Shown: positions 20,581 through 29,052 of the stretch, one piece after another
Position numbering within the stretch: the stretch's first letter is position 1
Layout of the letters: every line of letters starts with the position of its first letter
Source of the DNA: an uncultured Saprospiraceae bacterium
Lineage (GTDB): Bacteria > Bacteroidota > Bacteroidia > Chitinophagales > Saprospiraceae
Direction of reading: 5' to 3'
NCBI GenBank assembly: GCA_937139495.1
Contig: CAKZQC010000006.1
Location: 162,686 to 226,685 of the forward strand
Length of the DNA: 64,000 nt
Notes under the pieces: model-generated
What the model saw: only the letters and a program-made list of their open reading frames with translations
What the model was told of the DNA's origin: nothing
Databases searched by the model: none
Program-made: the position numbers and the translations under genes

Positions 20581-22221
20581 ATGAAGATTAGCCTACTGGG
20601 CTGGATATTTTTTGGGGTGAGTACGACTGTTCTTCAAGCACAAGCATTGCAGACCAAATGGGTGACTTCCTTGGGTGGCAATAAATACGAGCAAAGCAAT
20701 GGAATAGCCGTCGCTCCTTGTGGTGATGTGTATCAAGTTGGTTTTTTTCAGCAACAATTGGGCAATCTTACTACTGTGGGTACTGAAGATGGCTTTATTG
20801 CCAAATACAACAGTGCTGGCGACTTGATTTGGCTCAAAAACTTAGGGGGAACTAGTACCGATCGCTTGAGCGGAATCACCATCATCAATGACAACCAAAT
20901 AGTAGTGTCGGGGGAGATAAAAGGTACCCTTCGCTATAATGCTACCGATAGCTTGGTCGCACTTGACCGACTAGATGCTCTTGTGTTGAGTATAGACAGC
21001 AGCGGTCAGGTACAGTGGGCAAAAATAGGCAGTGGATTAGGCGATGATAGTGCTGTAGATATTACACATAATGCGAATGGTACGATTTGCGTTACAGGCT
21101 ATTTTGAGCAAAACTTACAGACAGATCAGACGATTATACAGTCGTTCGGCAATAGAGATGCTTTCATTTGGGCTTTGGATACCAATGGACAAACCCAATG
21201 GACAAAAAAACTAGGTTGGTTGGGGTTTGATGAAGGACTCGCCTTGGCTATGGACGACGATTATGGTTACATAACAGGACTCTATCGAGACCAAATAGTA
21301 GTCGATAATGATACGTTGTTGGGCAAGTTGGGTGCCGATATATTTGTTACCAAATTTGATCACCGAACAGGACAAAGCCAATGGACTAAAACCGTAGGAG
21401 GTCCTTCGTCCGATAGGGTACAATCCGTGGCAGTTGACCAACAGGGAAATATCTGTATTACAGGCTGGTATTCTGCCAATATTACCGTGCAAGGGACGAC
21501 CTTGCTCGACCGACAAGAGGAAGATGCTTATCTTATTAAATTTGATAGTAATGGGCAGTTAGTTTGGGCAAAATCCTTAGGGCATGAATTTGATGAGCGA
21601 GGTTATGAAGTGGGGTTCGACCCACAAGACAATGTCTATTTGATGGGAACACTGGATAGTTTGCTCATTATAGGAGGCGATTCGCTGACTAATCGTCACC
21701 TCAATCGCCCTGCCGATATATTTATAGCCAAGTTTGATGCACAAGGCGATTACAAATGGTCGCAGACTTTAGGACATTATTACAATGACTTCTGTTATGA
21801 TATGCAAATAATAGATGCCAGTACCATTTATATTACGGGAAGTTTTCAGGATACGACTATCTTTATGACCGATACGATGATTAGCCAATTTGGTTATGAT
21901 ATCTTTGTCGCCAAGTTCGAAATGGATACGTTGTTGACCATCAAGACATTGGCGGAAGCCAAAATAGTACCTACACTAACCCTTTTTCCGAACCCCAGTA
22001 GCATAGGTAGTACGCTGCTCTACGAGTTGACCAAAACCACTACCGTCAAAATTGTGTTGTATGATGGTGCAGGCAGACCAGTACGCCAACTATACGATGC
22101 CATACAGCCGATAGGGGAGCATGAGCTGTGGATAGACCGCAAGGAGTTGCCCAATGGTTATTATTGGGTGCAGTTGGAGATAGGGGGTACTATATTTGTA
22201 CAAGCTTTATTATTGCAATAA
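20581..22221 (+). CDS. Secreted beta-propeller-like (SBBP/Kelch-like) protein with T9SS sorting domain
   Basis: A 546-residue protein starting MKISLLGWIF with a signal peptide ending near LQAQA. Residues about 30-455 contain at least seven repeats of the type GDLIWLKNLGG, GQVQWAKIG, GDAYLIKFDSNGQLVWAKSLG and ADIFIAKFDAQGDYKWSQTLG, the SBBP pattern seen in beta-propellers of secreted bacterial proteins. From about 465 LTLFPNPSSIG leads into a T9SS sorting tail. The ATG at 20581 is preferred to one four codons upstream because the MK start fits the signal peptide. Its stop lies 9 bp before the cyclophilin gene, so they are probably co-transcribed. Confidence 0.85.
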   Translation: MKISLLGWIFFGVSTTVLQAQALQTKWVTSLGGNKYEQSNGIAVAPCGDVYQVGFFQQQLGNLTTVGTEDGFIAKYNSAGDLIWLKNLGGTSTDRLSGITIINDNQIVVSGEIKGTLRYNATDSLVALDRLDALVLSIDSSGQVQWAKIGSGLGDDSAVDITHNANGTICVTGYFEQNLQTDQTIIQSFGNRDAFIWALDTNGQTQWTKKLGWLGFDEGLALAMDDDYGYITGLYRDQIVVDNDTLLGKLGADIFVTKFDHRTGQSQWTKTVGGPSSDRVQSVAVDQQGNICITGWYSANITVQGTTLLDRQEEDAYLIKFDSNGQLVWAKSLGHEFDERGYEVGFDPQDNVYLMGTLDSLLIIGGDSLTNRHLNRPADIFIAKFDAQGDYKWSQTLGHYYNDFCYDMQIIDASTIYITGSFQDTTIFMTDTMISQFGYDIFVAKFEMDTLLTIKTLAEAKIVPTLTLFPNPSSIGSTLLYELTKTTTVKIVLYDGAGRPVRQLYDAIQPIGEHELWIDRKELPNGYYWVQLEIGGTIFVQALLLQ

Positions 22222-22230
22222 CAAAAAAAA

Positions 22231-23043
22231 ATGACTTTGAAATATAGCACTTTTTCGTCTTACTATTGGCTCGGTTTGTTGGTACTTTTGTTGAGTGCCT
22301 GTACGACCACAACCAACGTAACGACGACAACACCGAAAGAAGAAACCACTACAACTGCCAAAACGATTGATGGCAATGAAGTCGTCGTACGCACAGCAGG
22401 CGAGACTCGTATAGAAATACCTGACACGGTGCGCTTGCAGCCAGATCCGTATTCTGCTTTGGTAGAAATGGAAACTAACTTTGGTACAATGAAAATTGAG
22501 TTGTTTTTTGATGCAGGAGAGCATCGAGCCAATTTTCTCAAACTCGCCAAATCCAACGTTTATGATAGCTTACTTTTTCATCGAGTTATCAAAAATTTTA
22601 TGGCACAAGGAGGCGACCCTGATTCCAAATTTGCGAAAGCAGGCGACCAACTCGGGACAGGCAGCGTTGGCTACGAAGTGCCTGCCGAAATAGGGCAGCA
22701 GTATTATCACATCAAGGGGGCATTGGCAGCAGCTAGGCAGCCAGACGAAATCAATCCCGAAAAAAAATCATCGGGTTCTCAGTTTTATATTGTGCAAGGG
22801 GCAAATGTAAGTTCGACACAATTGGATAAAAACGAGCGAGAATACGATATGGTCTATACCGAAAAACAACGCCAATTATACAAAAAACTAGGTGGTTCGC
22901 CACAGCTGGATATGGAATACACAGTATTTGGGCGAGTATATGACGGTTTTGAGGTGATTGATGCGATTTGTCAGCAGCCAACCGATGGCGTGGCACGTCC
23001 CAAAGAAGATATTTGGTTCAAAGTGAAAGTGATTAGAGAATAA
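22231..23043 (+). CDS. Cyclophilin-type peptidyl-prolyl isomerase, lipoprotein
   Basis: A 270-residue lipoprotein: the signal ends in LLLSAC, then comes a Thr-rich linker to about residue 50. The cyclophilin domain has VEMETNFGTMKIELF at its start, FHRVIKNFMAQGGDP (active-site Arg and the QGGDP hallmark) and SGSQFYIVQG. Residues about 185-235 form an extra loop (KNEREYDMVYTEKQRQLYKKLGG) shared with the second cyclophilin of the window. It should catalyse proline isomerisation of periplasmic or surface proteins. It starts 9 bp after the SBBP gene. Confidence in the family is high; its clients are unknown. Confidence 0.93.
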   Translation: MTLKYSTFSSYYWLGLLVLLLSACTTTTNVTTTTPKEETTTTAKTIDGNEVVVRTAGETRIEIPDTVRLQPDPYSALVEMETNFGTMKIELFFDAGEHRANFLKLAKSNVYDSLLFHRVIKNFMAQGGDPDSKFAKAGDQLGTGSVGYEVPAEIGQQYYHIKGALAAARQPDEINPEKKSSGSQFYIVQGANVSSTQLDKNEREYDMVYTEKQRQLYKKLGGSPQLDMEYTVFGRVYDGFEVIDAICQQPTDGVARPKEDIWFKVKVIRE

Positions 23044-23123
23044 ATTCGCTCTTTCGAGCTCTGTTTAAGCTGCCTTTGGTTCAACAATTGCCCTGCAAGG
23101 GCAAGAAATAAAAAAATAAAAAA

Positions 23124-24062
23124 ATGGAAATACGATTATTGAATCGTGACGAAATAGAAACGCCCAAATGGAATGGTTGTGTGCATTATGCTAGCAACAG
23201 CAAGATTTATGGGTATAGTTGGTACTTGGACAATGTCTGCAATGGCAATTGGGTCGGGTTGGTAGAGGGCGATTATCAGTCGGTAATGCCACTGGTGTGG
23301 AATGACAAATTGCTAAAAACAAAGCAATTGTATTCACCTTATTTGTGTCAGCAATTGGGTGTTTTTTCGGTCAATATGCTCTCCAAAGAACGAATAAAAC
23401 AGTTCTTGGAAGCGATTCCGAAGGAATATAAATATTGGGATATAAACCTCAATGATGGTAGCCAACAAGTATTGGGATTGAGAGATAATCCAGCCTACGA
23501 TATTACTGAAAAAGATAATTATCACTTGTATCTTAATAAACCTTACGAAGAATTGCAAGCCAAGTATTCTAAAAATACAAAGCGGAATCTTAAAAAGGCA
23601 GATCAGGCAGGTATTTATTTGACAGCAGGATTGAAACCCGAAAAGTTTGTGACATTGGTACAAGAAGCGCAAGAAAAAAAAGGGGTAAAGCACCCTGATG
23701 CACTTTATCATACCGCTCATCGAGTGATTTATAATTGCTTGCATCGTGGTCAAGGAACGATATTGGGGGCGTTTGATGATGACAAAAATATATTGGCAGG
23801 AGCTTTTTTGATGTTTAATGGAGCAGCTATTATCAATTTATTGAACTTCAGTAATGAAGCAGGAAAGGAAGTAGGAGCGATGCACTATTTGATTGACTCG
23901 CTGGTACAGCGAGAAGCTAATAAACACAAATATATTGATTTTGAAGGGTCTAGTGTGGAAGGTATTGCACGGTTTTATAAGAGTTTTGGAGCAGAGCGAA
24001 TGCCTTATTATCAGCTTAAAAATAATCAGTTGCCATGGTTGCTGAAATTGGTCAAGAAATAG
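23124..24062 (+). CDS. FemAB/GNAT-type acyltransferase-like protein
   Basis: A 312-residue cytoplasmic protein with no signal peptide. The second half has the GNAT/FemAB signs: YSKNTKRNLKKADQAGI (about 148-165; the Lys/Arg-rich turn typical of FemAB-like enzymes), GTILGAFDDDKNILAGAFLMF and AMHYLIDSLVQREANKHKYIDFEGSSVEGIARFYKSFGAE. The last matches the end of an Acetyltransf_6-type domain. The N-terminal half (YASNSKIYGYSWYLDNVCNG, VMPLVWNDK) matches the same family. Transfer of an acyl or aminoacyl group is likely; the substrate is not known. It lies about 80 bp after the cyclophilin gene, perhaps in the same transcript. Confidence 0.8.
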   Translation: MEIRLLNRDEIETPKWNGCVHYASNSKIYGYSWYLDNVCNGNWVGLVEGDYQSVMPLVWNDKLLKTKQLYSPYLCQQLGVFSVNMLSKERIKQFLEAIPKEYKYWDINLNDGSQQVLGLRDNPAYDITEKDNYHLYLNKPYEELQAKYSKNTKRNLKKADQAGIYLTAGLKPEKFVTLVQEAQEKKGVKHPDALYHTAHRVIYNCLHRGQGTILGAFDDDKNILAGAFLMFNGAAIINLLNFSNEAGKEVGAMHYLIDSLVQREANKHKYIDFEGSSVEGIARFYKSFGAERMPYYQLKNNQLPWLLKLVKK

Positions 24063-24081
24063 TTTAGAGATGCTCTTGTCG

Positions 24082-24131
24082 TATCTTTGAAGTTATACAA
24101 AAGTATCAAAAATTATAATTTTAGACACGCA
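24082..24131 (+). promoter_or_regulatory. Possible promoter -7 element followed by repeat family A copy
   Basis: TATCTTTG at 24082-24089 fits TAnnTTTG. The repeat core follows at 24102-24131 (AGTATCAAAAATTATAATTT then TAGACACGCA), two substitutions in the first 20 bases relative to the 43156 copy. It lies 65 bp upstream of the acidic-repeat gene. Confidence 0.45.
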
Positions 24132-24195
24132 CTTAGAATGTAGCTTGTCTATTTGCTAGAAATTTTGTATTTTTAAGAAAATAAAACTGCCCACT

Positions 24196-25029
24196 ATGCT
24201 ACCAAATGGAAAGGATACCCCTGACGAACAAAATTTTGAAGACGAAGATTTGTTTGCTTTCTTGAATGATGATGAGGAAACAACAGAAGAGAACAGTAAT
24301 TCGGAAAGCTTTGAGGACGAAGATTTGTTTGCTTTTTTGAACGATGACGATGATCCATCAACAGAGGGGGATTTGTTGTCAGCAATAACAGGCGAAAATT
24401 CAACTTCGGAAGAAGAGGATGACGAGGAGGATACCACTATTCTAGGTTCTTTGTTGGGAATGACCAACACGAAGCCAGAACCGCTATTGCCATTCAAGCA
24501 CGAAAAAAGAAAGGCAAGATTGGATATTACCAAAAATTCTAGTGAAGATCATCGTTCGGTCAAGCGATACACCAAAAAAGAACTCAATGACCAATTGGTC
24601 AAGGATTATCGCTACATGATGGGCAAAAGTTACATGATGATTCAGCCTGTAACGATTATGGCAGATTATCCATACAAGAAAAAAAAGTCGGATAGCGATA
24701 TAGAAGATGGCAAAAAAAATGTAGAAGAAGATTATGTTTTGGTCATTGGCAAACTACAGAAGTGGCGTGGCACGGAACAGTTTAGAGGCAAAGCTTACAA
24801 ACTAGGGCATATTATGTATGTTCGTAAGGGCGATTACTGGATTGATGGAAAAGAAATAGCGGTGGAACCGCATTTTGCAATCGTCCTGCACAAAACATAC
24901 AAGCGTATCAAATCTAAGCGTATCCGTGATTTGTTGAGTGTTCTTAAACACCGTTTGCGTACAGGTAAACCATTTACGATATACAAAGAATTTCCGATGA
25001 TTGTAAAAAGAACAGGTGTTTACTCTTAG
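24196..25029 (+). CDS. Protein with duplicated acidic FEDEDLFAFLND motif, unknown function
   Basis: A 277-residue cytoplasmic protein. Residues 1-80 are strongly acidic and probably disordered, and carry two near-identical copies of FEDEDLFAFLNDD separated by about 25 residues. Residues about 105-277 are basic and look folded (YTKKELNDQLVKDYRYMMGK, YVLVIGKLQKWRG, YWIDGKEIAVEPHFAIVL). No known family was recognised. The charge contrast suggests that the acidic part may fold back on, or recruit, a partner. The start at 24196 is the first ATG after the repeat copy; an inverted repeat follows the stop. Confidence 0.75.
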   Translation: MLPNGKDTPDEQNFEDEDLFAFLNDDEETTEENSNSESFEDEDLFAFLNDDDDPSTEGDLLSAITGENSTSEEEDDEEDTTILGSLLGMTNTKPEPLLPFKHEKRKARLDITKNSSEDHRSVKRYTKKELNDQLVKDYRYMMGKSYMMIQPVTIMADYPYKKKKSDSDIEDGKKNVEEDYVLVIGKLQKWRGTEQFRGKAYKLGHIMYVRKGDYWIDGKEIAVEPHFAIVLHKTYKRIKSKRIRDLLSVLKHRLRTGKPFTIYKEFPMIVKRTGVYS

Positions 25030-25063
25030 TTGAAAATTAAGGTAACCAATTGAAGATAATACG

Positions 25064-25115
25064 TCCAAAGTCGAAAACTTTTGCCAATAAGTCGGTGAAA
25101 GTTTCCGACTTTGGA
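25064..25115 (+). terminator. Hairpin after the acidic-repeat gene
   Basis: Arms 25064-25080 (TCCAAAGTCGAAAACTT) and 25099-25115 pair with one mismatch; the loop is 18 bases. It is followed by TTTCT. It is built from the AAGTC words that also fill the spacers at 30300 and 57030. Confidence 0.5.
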
Positions 25116-25171
25116 TTTCTAATTTAGTAACAAAATATAGCCTTGAGGCTAATATACAATATCTAGTAAAC

Positions 25172-26173
25172 ATGAACGCATTAGTCCTACACGAAGTCAA
25201 AACAGCTCCTGTTTATCAAAATTTTGAGAAACCGACTTTGGCTTCTGACGAAGTATTGATACAAATCAAGGCCGCAGCACTCAATCATAGAGATGTTTAT
25301 ATCACACAAGGGCTTTACCCCGGAATTGTGACGCCTATTATTTTGGGTTCTGATGGTGCTGGTGTGGTGGTCGAAATAGGCGATGCGATTCCACTCAAGT
25401 GGCTACAGCAAGAAGTGATTATTAATCCGAGTATTGGGTGGCAAAAAAATACGGCTGTACAACCTATGGATTATAGTATTGTGGGTATGCCGACACAGGG
25501 CTGTTTGGCGGAATATATAAAGATCAAAGTAGCCGATTTGGCACTATTGCCTAAGCCCAATCACTTGACTTGGAACGAAGCGGCTGCTTTGCCGCTGGCA
25601 GGATTGACGGCGTATCGAGCGTTGTTTACCAAAGCAAAAGTACAAGCAGGTGAGCGAGTTTTGATTTCGGGAATAGGAGGTGGCGTAGCACTGTTTGCTT
25701 GTCAATTGGCGATAGCCGCAGGGGCAGAGGTTTGGGTCACGTCTAGTTCTGAACAAAAAATAGAACAAGCCATCGCACTAGGTGCTAAAGGTGGAGCAAA
25801 TTATAAGGAAGAAAATTGGCATCAAGACTTGCTCGAAAAAGCCGAAGGAGCTTTTGATGTGATTATAGATAGTGCAGGAGGCGACGGCTTTAGGTACTTT
25901 TTGGATATTGCTAATATGGGCGGTCGTATCGCTTTTTATGGTGGTACGAGAGGCAGCTTCAAGGTCAGCCCACAAAAGATGTTTTGGAAACAATTGAGCC
26001 TTTTTGGCTCTACGATGGGCAGCTCTGAGGAGTTTGCGGAGTTTATTGACTTTGTCAACAAAACACAACTCAAACCTGTAGTCGATAGCATTTGGAAACT
26101 CGAAGATGCCGCCAAAGCATTTGATCATTTAGATGCAGGCAAACAGTTTGGAAAAGTAGTGGTGAGTATGTAA
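25172..26173 (+). CDS. Zinc-type alcohol dehydrogenase / quinone reductase-like MDR oxidoreductase
   Basis: A 333-residue NAD(P)H-dependent oxidoreductase of the medium-chain dehydrogenase family. The N-terminal GroES-like part has ALNHRDVYITQGLYPG and LGSDGAGVVVEIGD. The Rossmann part has the glycine motif in GERVLISGIGGGVALFACQLA (about residues 160-180), then VIIDSAGGDGF and GGRIAFYGGTRG. The cysteines and histidines of catalytic and structural zinc sites of true alcohol dehydrogenases are mostly absent, so a quinone or enal reductase is more likely. The substrate cannot be read from sequence. Confidence 0.88.
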   Translation: MNALVLHEVKTAPVYQNFEKPTLASDEVLIQIKAAALNHRDVYITQGLYPGIVTPIILGSDGAGVVVEIGDAIPLKWLQQEVIINPSIGWQKNTAVQPMDYSIVGMPTQGCLAEYIKIKVADLALLPKPNHLTWNEAAALPLAGLTAYRALFTKAKVQAGERVLISGIGGGVALFACQLAIAAGAEVWVTSSSEQKIEQAIALGAKGGANYKEENWHQDLLEKAEGAFDVIIDSAGGDGFRYFLDIANMGGRIAFYGGTRGSFKVSPQKMFWKQLSLFGSTMGSSEEFAEFIDFVNKTQLKPVVDSIWKLEDAAKAFDHLDAGKQFGKVVVSM

Positions 26174-26559
26174 TATTGGGATTTGTTGGATTTAGGGATT
26201 ATTCCGAGCCACAATAATCCAAAAATCCTTGAGTAGAGTATAAGACGCTATTCTTAACGAGGTGCTAAGCACTTTGAAAGTGCTTAGCACCTTAATTTGG
26301 AGGTTAATCAATGCCTTTGGAATAAGTATTTTTAACTATTGTCCTGTACTCAGCAAAAAACCTTCAATCCAAAAAACTCCAAATACGGAGCTACAACTTT
26401 CAAAAAAATCCAAAAATCCCTAAATCCAAAAAATCCCAATACTGACAGTTTACATTCCAGCAGAAAATCCAAAAATCCAATAATCCAAAAAATCCCAATA
26501 CTGACAGTTTACATTCCAGCAGAAAATCCAAAAATCCCTAAATCCCAAAAATCCCAATA
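26174..26559. repeat. Low-complexity AATCC repeats filling a convergent spacer
   Basis: The 386-bp spacer between the stops of the MDR gene and dnaG has no gene. It contains two exact 56-bp copies (26423-26478 and 26482-26537, period 59) including TACTGACAGTTTACATTCCA. At its outer ends are 27-bp inverted repeats (26174-26200 and 26533-26559, few mismatches) built from TTGGGATTT and TTAGGGATT words. Confidence 0.85.
26260..26292. terminator. Perfect 16-bp palindrome in the convergent spacer
   Basis: AGGTGCTAAGCACTTT and its exact complement surround one G. It is a strong hairpin between convergent genes; only a weak T tract follows, so it may act as a bidirectional terminator or an mRNA 3' stabiliser. 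Confidence 0.55.
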
Positions 26560-26560
26560 G

Positions 26561-28660
26561 CTACCGCAACACTACTGTATGCAGTTGAGCCGCCAAACCC
26601 GTGCGGATTTCTATCAATTGTTGTTGTACTTTGAGCAATATAATAACGTCTTCGAAAGGAGCTTTTTCTTCTTGTGCTTTTTTGAGTTCCTTTTGGTTTT
26701 TGACCATCATGCCCTCTATTTTTCGGAGCTTAAAATACAAAATGCAACTCTTGGCATCGGCTACGTGATTTTTGTCGGGCATCTCCTGTGTATTCAAAAA
26801 TACATTCATTTTTTCCCAACCATCAGAGTACGTATATTGGTCAATAGACGATACCAAATCAATGCTAAATTTAGCAATAGCAGGGTCGCTATGTCCTGTA
26901 AAAAAGCTAGTAGGCGTAGGTAGGTCTGCTTTGAGTCGTTCGAGGTATTCGGTAACGATGCTGATACAAGTTTTGTCGTTAAATTCATTCAAGAAATCCA
27001 CCATTTCCATATCCAAAAACAGAAACTCGGCTACGGTGCTTTCTTCGTCCAACGGGCGTTCTCCAAAGTTGACCAAGATGCGGACAATATCCATTTCTTG
27101 ATATTCTTTGTTGGCACGTTCCATAGCCGTTTGGCTGGTTGCCTTTTCGGCAAATGTAGGAGCGTCCATGCTGTTATCCACATCAAAATCGGGCGGCATT
27201 TCGTCCTCTCCGTCCATCGGGACGTGTTCGTAAGGGTCGTAGGGAACATCGCCATCTGGTTGGGCATTGGGCGTCGTCTTTTTCTTGGTCGGATTAGACG
27301 GTTTATTGGACTGATAAGTACTATTATTTCTATTTTGGTTGTAATTCTTTTGTTTGTTGAACTCCTCTATTTGCTTGCGCAATTGCTTATTGAGTTCTTG
27401 TAGAAGGAGCTGCTCGCTCATTTCCATACGAGCTGCACAGGACTTGACGTACAGCGATCGCTTAATGGCGTCAGGTACTTTCGCAATAGATTGTACAATA
27501 TCTTTGATCAGACCCGCTTTTTTGATAGGGTCGCCTGAGGCATCTTCTAGCAGCAGATTGGTCTTGAACAGAATAAAATCATGTGCTTCTTTTTCGATAT
27601 ATTCCTTGAAGGCAGTCGCACCTAGTTTTTGCAAATACGAATCAGGATCTTCGCCTTGTGGCAACTGTACCACCTTGACATTCATGTCCTGCGCAATCAC
27701 CAAATCGAGTCCACGCAAAGCGGCTTTGATACCCGCAGCATCACCATCATAAAGAATAGTCATGTTGGGCGTGTAACGCTTTACGAGTTGGATTTGCTCT
27801 ACGGTCAGCGATGTACCCGACGATGCCACGATATTTTCGATACCTGCTTGATGCAGTGAAATAACATCGGTGTAGCCTTCTACCATGTAGCATTCGTCCT
27901 GCTTGACCATTGCCTTACGGGCAAAGTAAACCCCATACAACGACTTGCGTTTGTTGTAAATTTCAGACTCAGGCGTATTGAGGTATTTGGGAGCTTTTTT
28001 GTTTTGTGTCAAGATACGACCACCAAAACCAATGACTTTGCCCGATACATTATGTATTGGGAACATGACTCGATTTCTAAAAAAATCACGGTCATTTTTC
28101 GTCAATCCTGCTTGGTCGAGCGTGGACATATTGTAGCCCTGCGTACGGGCAGATTGCAGCATATCGTTGGCACCGCCATTCGCAAAACCCAGACCAAATT
28201 TTTGTATGGTTTCTTCTCTAAATCCACGTTGCTTGAAGTAGCTCAAACCTACACTTTTGCCATAGTCGGTCTCAAAAAGCTGCTTCTGAAAATAATCCTT
28301 AGCAAATTGATTGACCAAATACAAGCTATCGGCGAGCTTAATTTCTGCTTTTTCTTCTTCTGTTAGTTCATTTTCTTCTATCTCAATACCGTACTTCTGA
28401 GCGACATAACGCAGTGCGTCGGGGTAGGTCATTTGCTCGTGTTCCATCACAAAATTGATGGCATTGCCACCCTCGCCACAGCCAAAACATTTATAAATAT
28501 TCTTAGCAGGCGAAACGGTGAAAGAAGGTGTTTTTTCGTTATGAAAAGGACAGCGACCAATATAATTGACGCCACGTCTGGTCAGCTTCACAAAGTCGCT
28601 TACAATATCTTCGACTTTAACAGTCTCAAAGATAGTTTGGATTGTTTTTTGCTTAATCAT
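26561..28660 (-). CDS. dnaG: DNA primase
   Basis: A 699-residue primase that makes RNA primers at the replication fork. The N-terminal zinc-binding motif is C37-H40-C58-C61 (CPFH, then CFGC), followed by the primase core (FGLGFANGG, RVMFPIHNVSGKVIGFGGR) and the TOPRIM part with YMVEGYTDV and TILYDGDAAG. After about residue 435 comes an Asn/Lys/Pro-rich acidic linker, then a C-terminal helical domain expected to bind the replicative helicase. Length is normal to slightly long because of the linker. Upstream on the opposite strand lies the small-RNA pair. Confidence 0.97.
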   Translation of the reverse strand: MIKQKTIQTIFETVKVEDIVSDFVKLTRRGVNYIGRCPFHNEKTPSFTVSPAKNIYKCFGCGEGGNAINFVMEHEQMTYPDALRYVAQKYGIEIEENELTEEEKAEIKLADSLYLVNQFAKDYFQKQLFETDYGKSVGLSYFKQRGFREETIQKFGLGFANGGANDMLQSARTQGYNMSTLDQAGLTKNDRDFFRNRVMFPIHNVSGKVIGFGGRILTQNKKAPKYLNTPESEIYNKRKSLYGVYFARKAMVKQDECYMVEGYTDVISLHQAGIENIVASSGTSLTVEQIQLVKRYTPNMTILYDGDAAGIKAALRGLDLVIAQDMNVKVVQLPQGEDPDSYLQKLGATAFKEYIEKEAHDFILFKTNLLLEDASGDPIKKAGLIKDIVQSIAKVPDAIKRSLYVKSCAARMEMSEQLLLQELNKQLRKQIEEFNKQKNYNQNRNNSTYQSNKPSNPTKKKTTPNAQPDGDVPYDPYEHVPMDGEDEMPPDFDVDNSMDAPTFAEKATSQTAMERANKEYQEMDIVRILVNFGERPLDEESTVAEFLFLDMEMVDFLNEFNDKTCISIVTEYLERLKADLPTPTSFFTGHSDPAIAKFSIDLVSSIDQYTYSDGWEKMNVFLNTQEMPDKNHVADAKSCILYFKLRKIEGMMVKNQKELKKAQEEKAPFEDVIILLKVQQQLIEIRTGLAAQLHTVVLR

Positions 28661-28779
28661 ATACGAAATAAGTATTTTGGTTAAGGTATCAGAATAAAAT
28701 AAACCAAAGTGTTATTAAACTCTAAAATATAGTCTTTTTTGTATTGCAATGATTGCCTAAAGTAAATTTGGCAACAGCT

Positions 28780-28795
28780 TGGCACAGAACTTGAC
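28780..28795 (+). promoter_or_regulatory. Sigma-54-like promoter of small RNA copy 1
   Basis: TGGCAC, 5 bases, TTGAC. This fits the sigma-54 consensus (TGGCAC, 5 bases, TTGCW) except for the -12 C. No Bacteroidota TAnnTTTG element is conserved between the copies. Confidence 0.4.
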
Positions 28796-28805
28796 TATTT
28801 GAGAA

Positions 28806-28878
28806 ATATAAAAAGGTTTTAATTGGGTGTTCTTATAGTGTGGGTCTCGCTTCTATTTATTTAGGAGCGGGACTTTTT
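28806..28878 (+). ncRNA. Small RNA candidate, copy 1
   Basis: A predicted RNA of about 73 nt. The start is placed 24 bases after the -24 GG of the sigma-54-like element. An almost invariant 5' half (GGTTTTAATTGGGTGTTCTT, ATAGTGTGGGTCT) leads into a terminator: GTCTCGCTTCT (28844-28854), loop ATTTATTT, AGGAGCGGGAC, then five T. There is no open reading frame of note. It is not similar to any RNA family I recognise. The unpaired, conserved 5' part would be the candidate target-binding region. Confidence 0.6.
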
Positions 28879-28946
28879 AAGCACAAAATTACCAATTTTC
28901 CCGAAAAGAGTTAGGTTTATCTTATGATACCAACTTTTCAGTAGCT

Positions 28947-28962
28947 TGGCACAAAAATTGGC
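28947..28962 (+). promoter_or_regulatory. Sigma-54-like promoter of small RNA copy 2
   Basis: TGGCAC, 5 A, TTGGC. Same spacing as in copy 1; the base at the -12 C position again differs from the consensus. Confidence 0.4.
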
Positions 28963-28972
28963 TTACTGATAA

Positions 28973-29047
28973 ATATAAAAAAGGTTTTAATTGGGTGTTC
29001 TTATAGTGTGGGTCTTACTTCTATTTATTTAGGAGTAAGACTTTTTT
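28973..29047 (+). ncRNA. Small RNA candidate, copy 2
   Basis: A predicted RNA of about 75 nt, paralogue of copy 1 with an identical central stretch. Its terminator is GTCTTACTTCT (29012-29022), loop ATTTATTT, AGGAGTAAGAC, then six T. Relative to copy 1, two stem pairs changed on both sides (C-G to U-A and G-C to A-U) and one U-G became U-A, so pairing is preserved. Its end abuts the stop codon of the convergent flavoprotein gene. Confidence 0.6.
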
Positions 29048-29052
29048 ATGCA

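Noticed and set aside
23088..23104. TTGCCC TGCAA GGGCAA as a terminator
   Set aside because: Six-bp stem followed by an A-rich tract, no T-run, and the next gene is in the same direction.
26423..26537. CRISPR array
   Set aside because: Only two direct copies, no regular spacer and no cas genes; the unit is low-complexity DNA.
26339..26560. 73-codon repetitive reading frame (KNPNTDSLHSS)
   Set aside because: It is a translation of the AATCC repeat DNA, not a plausible protein.
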